Assembly (NCBI GenBank): GCA_026419785.1
Contig: JAODTK010004732.1
Span: forward strand, 62,001-126,000
DNA length: 64,000 nucleotides
DNA from: Sclerodactyla briareus
Lineage: Eukaryota > Echinodermata > Holothuroidea > Dendrochirotida > Sclerodactylidae
Direction of reading: 5' to 3'
The translations under genes were made by a program, and so were the position numbers. Below are positions 1 through 11,341 of the stretch, piece by piece (within the stretch, counting starts at the first letter, position 1; every line of letters begins with the position of its first letter). Under the pieces are notes generated by a model that did not search any database, had not been told where the DNA came from, and saw only the letters and a program-made list of their open reading frames with translations.

Positions 1-479
1 TGGCCATGTACCCACTGTTTACAGTGTACTTTTGTCGCATATTGGCAATGCACTCCATTGGAGAGTAGGGAGACCACTTGGCTAAGGATGCTGTTGATAT
101 AGGGTGGTGGGTATTAGTTGGGGTAGGGAATGGGGTGAAAGGTTACGGTAGGATTAGATGTTGCGGAAAACATTGTGATGACATCTGCAATTGGATTTGA
201 CTCTACTTGATTAGGCAATCCTGACATGGTGTAACACTATATACTCCAAGTACACAATTACACATTGAGTATTCAATCATGAAATGCCGTTTTTTTGTCT
301 CGCCTGAGCTTCAACCTTTCTTTTTATGCCGATTTCTCTGAAACGGTGAACGTTTGTATGTATACATGTTTGCCCGGTGGTCACAACCTGACTAGTTCTG
401 GGCGCAAACTCACTATAAAGAAGGCAATTGGCCTATTTTAATAATATTCATTGTTAAGCTCGTTACAAATTACGATGAC

Positions 480-2290
480 CGTAACTGCTAGGAAACGTGG
501 TTGCATTCATGTGTAAAGTGAGTCGATGACTGTCAGATTTACCGCGTAAAAGAATTGCTAAGGTCAGCTGTCTATTTGCATAATTTAAATTTCAATTTCA
601 AAGTTGGTAAATTTTCGCTCCTCAAACTTAAGGGAGATGGTCTAAATCCATTCCTGAAATTATTTAACAGAGATTCAGGGTCAATGATAGCCTTTTTGAA
701 GACATGCTTTGACTTGTTCACCTCGCATCAGCCTCATTCACTCATAGGTGCAGGGTGGGCGCTTTAAAACAATGCGGTGAGTTTGCCTAAACAAAACGCC
801 TGTGCGACTCGTTTCTGCTCGCTTCGAGCTGATCATGGGACGGTGCGAGTGGCGGTTGCGACGCAACGTTGATTGCGCAATCGACTTATTTCGTTCCACT
901 AAATTACGGTAACGGCAGGGTGCTGGAAATTCTCTATGGTCTGAATTGTAATTAATTAGACCACCTCCAACCAAGTTTCGGCATTCGTTAGATGATATTC
1001 CGTTTTATTTGCCATTTGGAATGGTTCTATTTCTGAACGTCTGCGGCGATCCAACAAGCCGCAATACTCCTGCGTACATCGCCGAAACCGTGCTCCGCTC
1101 AATTTTAGGCTTCAAAATGCATCATTCTTCGATAAATTCACATTTTCGGTGTTGTAAAATGTTATTGAAAGTCTTCTGTTAATATTCATGACCTATATTT
1201 AAAAAATTCCGGGGCGTATTTTCCGCGAATCTATTCAGGGTGCTCCCATCCATATCACGCCCTTGTGCTACTGATGACTGGCATATACTCCCCTATCGTA
1301 AGGACAAAATCCCAATTGTTTTTTGGATTTGTCAACGAAGTCCTGCAACGATATGTTGATGATATTCGAACGTAGTATTATACAAAGCGCGATAGCCCCC
1401 CTCTAGTTAGGACGGATTCTTCCATATCGTCTGCTTTTAGCAGGCTTGGGTCAATGGAGTTCATTCAATTTGTTTAATTTGCGTAATTTATGCAAAATCA
1501 TGAAATGGTTGATTTTATGAAACCTGGTTGGTTATGTTTTACCTTCAATTCCAAATTCTTCATCATGGATTCTGGGTCATTGGAGGTATTCAACATACGA
1601 CTAATTTGCATAATTTATCATAATGCTAAAGTTTGCCCGAATTTCCCTGAACTTTGTAGGTATGACTATCCTCCCTTCCAACATTTATGAATGACTGGGA
1701 GTTATTCAGTTTAGTCTGATTTTGCATAGTTTATTCCAAATTTCAAAGTTTGTTAGATTTTTATGCTTGATGCTTATGCGTATGGTCTCGCTACCTTCAG
1801 TCCCATTTTTTTTTTACATTGACTCAGCCACTGGGGGTTAGGCATGTTGTATACTTTGCTTCATGCAAATGTTCAAGTTTGATGGATTCCGCATGAATGT
1901 GTTGAGTGGGTCCACCATTGGTCCTGAAATGGTTCAATGGAGTTATATTGTGTCTAATTTGCATAATTTAGGCAATTCAGTCCTATAATATGAGATATAT
2001 ATTACTTATATTTGAAAATGAAACAAATGGGTCAATGGAAGTTGAATATTGTGTCTAATATTTGCATAAGTCAAATTTTCAGTCATATTTCCACAAAACC
2101 TATCTCCTTCGTTCGACATGGTCATCCAGTTCAGTGAATTTGAAATTGTTCACTGGTTATTAAGCTATTCCTATCAAATGCTACTACAACAAGCGCAAGT
2201 CGAAACGCTTTGATAGCTGCGGACGGCAACCTTCCTGTCAAATACACTGATGTTCTCCACTAATCCACATTTATTGTTGTTAACATTAAT
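480..2290. repeat. Copy of long dispersed repeat family, 3' modules
   Basis: AT-rich stretch with recurring phrases such as 'tttgcataattta', 'caaagtttgttggat' and 'gtcaatggagtt'. It shares ordered modules with 8330-8700, 27380-28060 and 63880-64000, including 'catgcaaatgttcaagtt' near 1863 and the 'atttccacaaaac' module near 2090. No protein domain is visible in any frame. It is probably part of a large non-autonomous element; the class is not identifiable by eye. Confidence 0.6.
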
Positions 2291-3540
2291 TGACCTTTAC
2301 GGACATCTGTCAAAACCTTGGAAAGGCTTGGGACCTGTCGACAACATTAGCCTAATATTTGCTATCCGTGCCCAGCACCAAGAACTCACTACTCATTCCT
2401 AGGCCTGTAATTAGCTATATGTACCCAACAAAGTACCCAACAAAACTTTGTGTATCCGGCACAACTCCTAGGGGCTGTAGTCCGTGAAAGGTTGAAAACA
2501 CTCTGATCCAACAATGGCCGGAATCTAGCCAACACCAAGGTGATGACATATCTTCCACAGAACTGCCTGTACCCCACCCCCCCCCCATTGCCCCAATTGC
2601 AGGAGCCCAGACACCTCAGTGATGACAGACAAAGTAAACAGTCCTGCTATACAAGCAGGCCAGCCCTGCAGCTCCAAAGGAGGAATGTATAACAACCACT
2701 CACGCAGATAGTCACTGGAAGGGCTACAGTGCTAGTAAACTTTGGGTGGTATTAATGGATTCAATTAAAATCACACTCCAAAAAAAAATTCAACTCAGCC
2801 TAGCCCTTTGCATGCTTCATCCACACCCCAAGTTTCATCCAACTGATTGCATGTACGGTTCAGAAGTTACGAATGAAACTTAGTGGGGTATTATTTGAAT
2901 TTGAATAAAATCTAAACACACTATGCGACATAATGTCGCTCAGCCTATCCTCGAGCTCAACTCCTCTAACCGAATTTCAACCTGATCGTTCATGTACGGT
3001 CATGAATAACGTGACGAAATACCGAACGAACCAACAAACTAACGAACGAACTGACGGAAAGACATGATGACTTTAGAGCTGCTCTCCCGCACTAAAAATC
3101 TTGGGAGCAAGACATGGAAACCTTGTAATTGGTTTGCATGGTGATTGAAATAGAAAAACCTCGATCCGTGCAACCAGGCGGGACACTGGGGGTGATCGCC
3201 TTGTACCCGGTACCCCCTTGGAACATCTTTCTTTCGAACAGTGAAAGTTTACAAACTAATACAGAATGCCTCATTTCCGAATAATAGCGCGGGAGGGACG
3301 ATCAAGATTTTCTTTATTTTTACTTTGCCTCAGTTAAGCCAGGGGGGGGGGGGTGGCCTTGGAGACGAAAGTTGGGCTAAATAGAAAACTGGTAATAGTC
3401 AAAATACAGCATCAGTAAAGTTTATCTCAATGACTGACTGTTTGTTCATTGGGTTTACACACTTCCACATAACAACATTGTTTACTTGGTAGTATTAGTC
3501 TTCTGTTGAGGACTAGTAACTAGGCCTCGGGCCAGGGCAT
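2291..3540. other. No gene seen; end module of dispersed repeat
   Basis: No convincing coding exon. Positions about 3100-3205 (a 'gcatggtgattgaaatag' phrase, then 'gcaaccaggcgggacactgg') match modules at about 8610-8700 and 27990-28070, where they follow the same repeat family. A short 'cgaacgaac' tract occurs at about 3020-3055 and a poly-G run near 3343. Confidence 0.4.
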
Positions 3541-3654
3541 ATGGCCCAAACTATTTCTTTGTGTTTTGTATTCCTAGAGTTCAACCTACTGTTTTTTCTT
3601 CCTACAAGTTTTAGTTTAGTTTGCCCAACAACCGTTTCAGCCAAGTACCCCTTC

Positions 3655-4010
3655 CCCAGCCATCAAATCCTGACGGCCCTTCCGGTGCCCCCACACTGCC
3701 ACATCGCGGCCCGTCGTGGCTGCCGCCCACGTCCTCCGAAGAAGCGTCAGTTGGCTCATGACGGCCCGTCGGGGGCCATCATCAGGAGGGCCGCTGGCTG
3801 CCACCGATGGACGCGATTATGAGTGGGACTTCGGCGGCTAGCCGTCGGCCAAGATCGATTGGCCCGCTGGCTGGCCACCGATGGCCCGATTATGAGTGGA
3901 CTTCGGCGGCCAGCCGTCGGCCATAATCCGATGGCACTAGTTACCGCCATGGGCCGCCTCCTAATGGCCAGTTTCGGCCAATCTCCAATGACCACTGCCC
4001 GGTCACTGCC
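3655..4010. repeat. GC-rich imperfect tandem repeat, about 70-bp unit
   Basis: Two adjacent copies share 'ctggctg(g)ccaccgatgg', 'cgattatgagtgg', 'acttcggcggc' and 'agccgtcggcca', at about 3793-3862 and 3868-3930, with degenerate flanking copies. Open frames on both strands here follow from the GC-rich repeat and show no domain. Confidence 0.6.
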
Positions 4011-4145
4011 AGCATATTTCACAGTTCCTTCTCTTCTTCCCCCAGTGTAGACAATTTGCAGATCCCCCACCTCCACCCACACACCTCCCCTCAGCAATTT
4101 GCTCTCCAAGATTGTTGAAGAGCGTGCCTGCTTCTCTATGCTCAA

Positions 4146-5460
4146 GTGCTTTTGTGTCCGCCTGGTAACGTGACACAGGAATAGCTGATTAGCTAATCAC
4201 TAACCTTCCATGGATTTTCGGGGCCAACCCTGCGGATGTTTTGGCGTCTGCCTAATTTAACCAACATAGAGTCCTAATATTCATTCCAGGATACCGGCGC
4301 TAATGCATACTGTGTGACCTGTTCTACCATAGAACGCCTCGAAGATTCAACGATGCAACGCCACCTACATAAGAAGGCCAGCAGTGTATTTGAGCCCAAA
4401 AAACTTGTCACAGGCTTTTGAAAGACTTATTTTTAACATCTTTTTCTATAACTCAGGTGTGTATGAGTCTGAGGTGCTGAAATAAAATTCATTGACCCAT
4501 CGAGGATAGGTCAAATGAACAAAGAAATCAAACAGCAAATTTCACAGGAGTTCCCGTACGTCCCATAATGCTCCTGTTGATCATTCTGAAGTGAAATATT
4601 ATGAGCATTTATTTGAGTTTGAGCTACAGCACCATTGGTGCTCGTGTTTTTAAACATATCTTCAGAGTCATGGAGGTCATTCACATGTCGCAATTAGGCA
4701 GATTCAATCACTGGAAGTCCATTCAAAGTGTCTGATTGCTCAATTTTAAGCAATTTTGTTCAATTTCCTGGAACGTTGTTGACACAGTCTCCCGTGGTCC
4801 TGAGATTTTAAACTTCGAGAATGAATCACGGGATGTCACGTTTGCGCCAATTGGCATAATTTAGAGGCAATTTTAGACAAACCGCTCCCAACACTTTGAA
4901 TCCTTTGATAGAACATTGGCACCATCGGTCCTATTGAATTCAAAAGTGGTCCCAGCAGATTAGTGCTATTTATAGGTAGTGCGCTTTATAGGGCTGGTGC
5001 AAATATACCACCACTATTTGAAAAAAAAAAAAAATGCTGTCGTTTTATTTGGTATTGGCAAATTTGCTTTTTCCTGACCTTTGAGAACAGGTTTGTTGAA
5101 ACATGCTCAAATGCAAAATGAAATACCCACTGATGGCGAAAGAGGTGATGACTAGCGGGTTCATGACCCACTCGTTGATAAGCCCTCGACAGAAACCTTT
5201 GCAGTCATGTCGTTATGTGTGTGCGTGTGACGCCCCACAAAAACTTGATCTGAGTTGATCAAGCTCATACTTGATTGTTTCCTATCGTCTGTGGGGTCAG
5301 ATCAGAGTCATGGTCTGAAACTTTGTAAACACCAGAATGCTTGGGCAGATCAGGCTGAGAATATTTTACAGCTTCCCTATGGGGGGACACAATACCCAAT
5401 GTTTTGGTTTTGAGACAAGGCCGTTGATAATAGAATCATGAACTCGATTAGAACTGTGGG
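4146..5460. other. No gene seen; dispersed-repeat fragments
   Basis: AT-rich sequence with short phrases of the long repeat family, such as 'caatttggcataatttag' near 4848. No exon with splice sites and coding character was found on either strand. Confidence 0.35.
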
Positions 5461-5469
5461 AGGAGAAGC

Positions 5470-6165
5470 CGAATTGACCCTATATTATGTTAACGTCAAA
5501 TTCAATGAAGTACTCTGACACAAGTTTCATGAAAATCCCATTCGAACTGTAGTAAAAAGATGCATTATTTCAGTTTTTTGTAAAATTGGCTCTGAAATTT
5601 ACTCCTAGATGACCTGACCTCAGCTTTCTTGACACCCTGTATGTTACCAATGATCAATGATATCATGACCAACTATCATGATCTCACAATTTCAATCTGT
5701 GGGAGAAGAAGCGTTTGACTGTTTCCCCCCAAATGACTTTTTGCCAAAATTACCCCTAGATGACTTTTGACCTCAAATTCGCGAACCCCGTATGTACTGT
5801 TGTCACTTTGATACTGGACCAAGTTCATGAACATCCGACTAGAATTGGAGAGCAATTTTGCAGTTTTTCGCAAATGGGGCCCGACATTTACCCCTCGAAC
5901 CTTTGACCAAATTCCGAACACCCTGTATGTACCACCAGTCAATGATAAAATGACTTACTATCATGATCAATCCAATACTCATCTGTGGGAGATGTGCGTT
6001 TTAACCCCCCAAAATGACCTTTTGTCCAAAATGACCCCTAGATTGGACCTTTGACCTCAAATTCCTGAACATCCCGTAATGTATTAATATTGGTCACTGA
6101 TAATAATGATAAAGTTTAATGAACATCCGAACTGTAGGAGGCGGCGCATTTTGCATTTTTGTCTC
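5470..6165. repeat. Tandem array of diverged ~140-bp units
   Basis: The unit recurs about five times. It combines 'gaacacc(c)tgtatgta', 'ggtcaatgataat', 'actatcatgatc', 'gaactgtgggag', 'ttttgaccccc' and 'cccctagatgacctttgac'. Copies are heavily diverged. The same unit forms a second array at 8690-9470. No long frame is preserved. Confidence 0.65.
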
Positions 6166-7900
6166 GCCCTGAACTATGGAAAGTACACGAATTGATTAGA
6201 TTTCCTAGCAATGATACATGTATTAGTGTCTATTTGCAATAATTTTCTTCTTTCGCGTGCGATATTTTTGAAGTTTTGTTTGATTTTGACGAAACTCGTG
6301 GAGATGGTGTATCTATAGGCCCAATGAATTTACATTAGGCCGAGGGCCCAAAGTCTTATGTTACTTATTTCGCATTACCTAGTCCTAATTTGCCTAAATT
6401 TTATGCATATTTTAAAGTTGGTTGAATCCCCTTGAAACTTGGTGGAGATAGTACACTTTTGATCCTGATCAATTTTACGAATAGTTGGCAAAGTTCACTT
6501 AAGGGTTATTTTATGTGGGGGGATTAATTGCATATTATGCAATTTTTCGAAGTTTTGTAAATACCATAACAATTGGAATGAGTGCAGGTAGGTGCTCGTA
6601 GAGATTTGGTCGTGGTAATTTCGGGATTCAGTGGATCACAACATCTAAAGACAGGTCCCAAAAGTCAAAGGTCAAGTTTTAAGAAAATGTGTCATTTTAG
6701 GAGTTACCAGGCCAAAGAAATAAAAACTCGTACATTTTGGGATATGTGATAGAGCTCTGTATGCTACTTAGACGAAACCAACTCCCCTTGTGGGATCGAC
6801 ACCTGGTCGTCACTTACAAGGGGCCAAGGTCGATTTGGATACCTTTTGGTGATTGCATAAGGGGGTCGTGTGTATCGATACATATGCTTTTGGGGCTTGG
6901 TGGGGCATCACAGCGAGGGCAGCATTTTTCATAGAAACCGTCATGCCATCAAAGGTCATTTAAGGGGTCACTCAATGCACCAAGACTGCCAAATAATCAC
7001 TTTTCCTACGAACCTACACAGCCTCTAGTGACGTGTGTGATATGGCTGGAAGGTAACATTTTTCTAAAAACGTAATGTCCATTAAAGGTCCATTCGAGGT
7101 CACTTATAGACGCAAACATGCAACTAATAACATTTCCTGCGACAGCCTCTAAAGACTGTAATGTGATATGGCTGCTGTTTTGAGACACGGGCTCATTTAT
7201 GATGGGAATTCATAAAACTGTTTATGTTATAGGCCACTCAATTTAATCCGAATCCTATTGTGAGAAGTATTGAATGAGTAAAATAAGCCCCTACAAAACT
7301 CCATACATTCTTTGATCAATATGTACCCTCTCATACCCGCATCTCCGCTACACCATTTAAGATTGGTATACCAGCTCAGCATCACTATCAATATAGCACG
7401 AACATATCTAGTTGAATTTTATTCATTTCCACAACTTTCGCCGATCGAACGACCCTCAAGGTGTGGGTATTCCCATTCCATCCATTAACTATCTCCTATC
7501 TGTAACAGACCAAGATTTCATTTATTGTCCTATTCATATCACTCAGGCATACCTGTTGAACAAAATGTACAGGAACATGGTTGCACATTGATTGAGCATC
7601 TGAGTTACAGTGGAACCCCTATGTATATCACCTATATATAGCAGTAGCCTCACACAGTCCCTGTACATGTCAACATCCTTATGGTGTCAGTTTACACTGC
7701 CCGGGTAGCCTATTCATGATGGCTATTCCACTCAAGACAGGGGATGCTGCAGCAGCTGTGAGAGGGGTGGGTGTTGACCTCTCCCCTAGGGATTTAACTG
7801 GAAGTATTAGATCAAAGTATAAAGGATACTCCTCATGATATATATGATAACTTTATTAGTAATTATTGGTTTAAAAATGGGTGGGTAGTAGGTAGGAGTA
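6165..7900 (+). repeat. Long dispersed repeat, copy B
   Basis: Collinear with 61640-63800. Shared landmarks in order are 'ggagatggtgtatct' (about 6300 and 61725), 'tttgatcctgat' (6459, 62655), 'cacaacatctaaagaca' (6637, 62827), 'ggccaaagaaataaaaac' (6712, 62909) and 'gtgtgtgatatggct' (7031, 63169). No coding potential survives. It is probably a large non-autonomous element; family unknown. Confidence 0.7.
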
Positions 7901-8319
7901 GGTGGTAGGATCATGCCATGGGCAATCATCAGAACAGTGGGGACCTGTCCCCCCACTTTTTGACAATGCTCCCATTGAACTTTAACATTTCCACACAGGG
8001 TAAAAGTTCGAAATGTGGCCCTATCCCCCCCTCCCCCCTCACTTTTAGAAGGTGGTGACGCTCAATGGATCATGCTAACATCCACAGTCCGTTTTTAGGT
8101 TTGTCCTATGTTTCCAAGGTGTAAGTTAATGATGGCATGAATGTTTAATATTTCGAGGTATTGGATACCATTACTTTACACATTTACTTGATCACTTTCT
8201 ATTGCGATCATCATTCCTTTTTATCATTCCATCACCCATATTTCTATATTATTCGCTATATGAAATTGTATTATTATGATATTATTACATTATTTTACAT
8301 AGACTGGAGGACACTGGAG

Positions 8320-8700
8320 GTCAGTCAGTGTTTCTATTTTGCATGGCTATTCCAAATTTCAAAGTTTGTTTGATTTTCATGGACCTTTCAAAGAATATTT
8401 GAAGGCTATTTGAAGTGAGAGACTGGGTCAATGGACTTTCCGTTGGCTATTGTGTCCCTCATTTACATAATTTAGAGTCACATTTCCACAAAACTTGTAA
8501 GTCTTTAGCGAACATTGCCAATAGTCCAGTCCTTACAAATTTGAAATTGGGCACTGAGTAGTAGGCTGTTTCTGTTAAATGCTAATACGAAATTCTGAAA
8601 GCAATATGTGAAGGCCTTGTAATTGTTTCGCATGGTGACTAAAAGAAGAAATCACTGATCGCTCAAAACCATCGGCGAGAAACTGGGGGCGGTCGCCTTG
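8320..8700 (+). repeat. Dispersed repeat, 3' modules
   Basis: Contains 'atttcaaagtttgtttgat' near 8351, the 'catttccacaaaactt' module near 8480 and the terminal 'gagaaactgggggcggtcgcc' module near 8675. The order is the same as in the copies at 480-2290 and 27380-28060. Confidence 0.55.
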
Positions 8701-9470
8701 TTTTGCAAAAAATGCTGAAATTTATATCCCTAGATCACTTTGACTCAGCTTCCTTTAACACCTGGTATGTACTCATTGGTTCAATGATAATAATGGACAC
8801 GATCATGATCATCCATTCAATGTGGGAGAAAAGCTGTTTCACATTTCAACTGTTTGACAAGTTTTCATGAACATCCAATTTGAACTGTTGGGTAGCTTTT
8901 TTGCAGTTTTTGCAAAATGGCCGAAATTTAACTTAACCCGCTAGATGACTCACCAACTGAATAAACACTCTATACCCCTTTAATTTGGTCAATATAGTAG
9001 ACTAATTACCCACTATCATGATCATTGGGAGAATCTGTGGGAGAATGTTTTTGGCTGATTGACCGACCGAAAATGACCCTAGATGACTCCTTGACCACAC
9101 TTCTCTTCCTGACACCCTGTATGTATCATTGGTCAATAATAATAATTGACCAACAATCATGATCATCCAATTAGATCTGTTGGAGAACCGTTGACTGTTT
9201 TGACCCCGCAAAAGTTGGAAAAACACCCCTTTTTTCTGGCCAAAATGAGCGCCCTCGAAGAGACCGACGCCCCAAGTACCTGAGCAGCTGATTTGAACTG
9301 TAGGAGAATCATGTTGTAGTTTTTTTGCAAAATGGCCGATATTGACGCCCTAGATGACCTTGACTCAACAACCCAGATGCCCCTTCACCCAGTAATCATT
9401 GTGACCAAGTTATGATCATGGTCATCACAACACTGCAGGAGGAGTAGCTATTTTGAATCAATTGGGACAG
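8690..9470. repeat. Second array of ~140-bp units
   Basis: The same unit as 5470-6165: 'cctgtatgtatcattggtcaat', 'caatcatgatcatcca', 'tgtgggagaa' and 'aaaatgaccctagatgac'. About five degraded copies. With the other array it brackets repeat copy B. Confidence 0.6.
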
Positions 9471-9585
9471 ACTATAGATAGATAGAACCGCACGATCACA
9501 ATAGCTAACAACACCCTCTACTAAAGAGGCATGGTCATCGCTGTCTTGTATTCCACTGTGTGAGATTGACTTTTTCTCTGTTTAC

Positions 9586-9721
9586 ACTCGAAATGAGATT
9601 TTTTTTCAAAGTAGGGTACAAAATAACATTCACACTCATATTGAACTCCGACACAACTGCACCTGACGTAACTAATGACGTCTTGCAATTGGCCACGGCA
9701 ATGGATGAGACAACCATGTAC
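9586..9721 (-). CDS. Probable internal exon, extracellular-type sequence (orphan)
   Basis: Read on the minus strand, an acceptor ('cattaaag') precedes 9721 and a possible donor ('gtaaac') follows 9586. The frame is open and encodes a segment starting YMVVSSIAVANCKTSLV and including NMSVNVILYP, with an NMS glycosylation site. It joins the exon ending at 13857 in phase (2 + 1 nucleotides). A second frame is also open and cysteine-rich, so frame choice is uncertain. No family is recognised. The parent transcript may continue to the left of the window. Confidence 0.35.
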
Positions 9722-10534
9722 CTTTAATGAAACCAACTTTTATTGGAGAAAATTTAAAGTAATACTCATTCATACAATTTGGGTACGGGTAAAAATATAT
9801 AATATTTCCAAAACATAGTACTCTCTGGCTATTCAAATATTTTATATTCAAATGGTGCCTTTTTCATAACATACCTTGATTCAGTCACTTATTATTGAGA
9901 CCAATCACTATACATCAGAACTGAAATGCACATTTTTCCAAACTAAACATGCAATACATTGGAACCCTTCAAGGTTACATATCTTTCCCTTCCCCTGAAG
10001 CTCACTATGAATTTCCATCCACAAAATTAAGATTATGGAGCCATCGCTCGATACCGACTTGGGCAATGACCACAATGTCTTACGCAGAATTAGAAGTACC
10101 TCATCTGAGAGACTAGTTTGAATCTGTCCAACGAATTCATGGTGTCTGATGAATCCAGTAGCCACTACCATTCCATTGGCAACATCTACCGTACAATTTC
10201 CGACTCACAAAATATGTTGTGTCTCAATGTTGTGTCCGAAGTTGGACATGTCGTAAAAAATGTCCAATCGAAGATATTGGACAATGAAATTGTGCTTGAA
10301 GATTTAATGCCTATAAATCTCGTCGGTTTCGCACAGATGTAATTTCTAATTCAAGAATAAGCTAGTTCGTAGATTGATAGCATTTGCGACATTGTCCTCC
10401 AATACTAGCGAGTGTGATGAACTTGGAACTGCTTGCTTAATGATCTATAGCGTGACAACCAGACTGAGAGGAACTTGGCCTTATTTACATCCTCATTTGA
10501 CAACTGAAGTTATCAAATTGGGCTTCTTATGGCG

Positions 10535-10536
10535 AG

Positions 10537-10569
<33 letters not shown>

Positions 10570-10745
10570 AATTTATTATGTCCTCAAATGACTAATATAG
10601 AATAATGGTAAAACCATATGGACAAATGGCAAGGTCAAAAATCTAGATTTGTGCAAAGCTCATGTGCGTCATGGCTCTCCGGGATTCGAACCCCAAACCT
10701 CTTGCCTGCGAGCGTCATATCAATTGGGCTACGAAGCCAACTGGT
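10535..10745 (-). mobile_element. tRNA-derived SINE
   Basis: On the minus strand a tRNA-like head (10745 to about 10675) has an A-box-like 'tagcccaattgatatga' and a B box 'ggttcgaatcc'. It is followed by a non-tRNA body and an AT-repeat tail ending in the (TA)n tract at 10538-10575. The missing acceptor-stem pairing and the attached tail argue for a SINE, not a working tRNA. Confidence 0.6.
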
Positions 10746-10944
10746 GATTCTCAAAACCCGAGAAACATGATACATTTCATGGTGGGATCTGCATCTATAC
10801 TCAAATAATGCTTTGTGCTATTTGTTGATTCATTCATCCCCTTTCAGAGATTAAAGTTGATACATGTCCGAGCTGAATACTGAGTGTACCACTATAAATA
10901 CATAAATATGAATAAAAAAATCATAAATCCTAATATATATATAA

Positions 10945-11291
10945 TATAATAATAATACCACCGATTTATAAAGCGCTCCTCCAGCTCAAAGCGCTTCACA
11001 GATATTACCCCTGATCATTAGTGGACTTGTCACACCCTACTATAGAAGTTACACACGTCGTGCTTGTTCCCTCCCGACGTTATCATTTCAGTATGTCACT
11101 TCAACCTGTCCCCTCGATGCTCTTATCAAGTCCCTACAAGGTACCCACTTTAATTTGGGTGGCGTGGGACCTGTCAGGAGACATGCCTTCTCTTTCACAC
11201 ACTGCCGAAAGAGCCCTCAGTCTTCCAATTTGCTCCGAACCGCAATCATGGTTTAACCGTCTGGACTCTACCGACTGAGCTATCCGCCTCC
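10945..11291 (-). mobile_element. tRNA-derived SINE, near full length
   Basis: On the minus strand the head (11291 to about 11230) reads 'ggatagctcagtcggtagag', a clear A box, followed by a 'ttgcggttcgga' B-box remnant. The body ends in 'agcgctttgagctgg' and 'agcgctttataaatcggtgg', then a short ATT-rich tail at 10945-10960. The 'agcgctttataaa' 3' end is typical of SINEs in marine invertebrates. The (AT)n tract at 11292-11341 abuts the 5' side. Confidence 0.65.
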
Positions 11292-11330
<39 letters not shown>

Positions 11331-11341
11331 TATATATTATA

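Noticed and set aside
3756-4145. 129-codon minus-strand frame
   Set aside because: Generated by the GC-rich tandem repeat; both strands are open across the same units.
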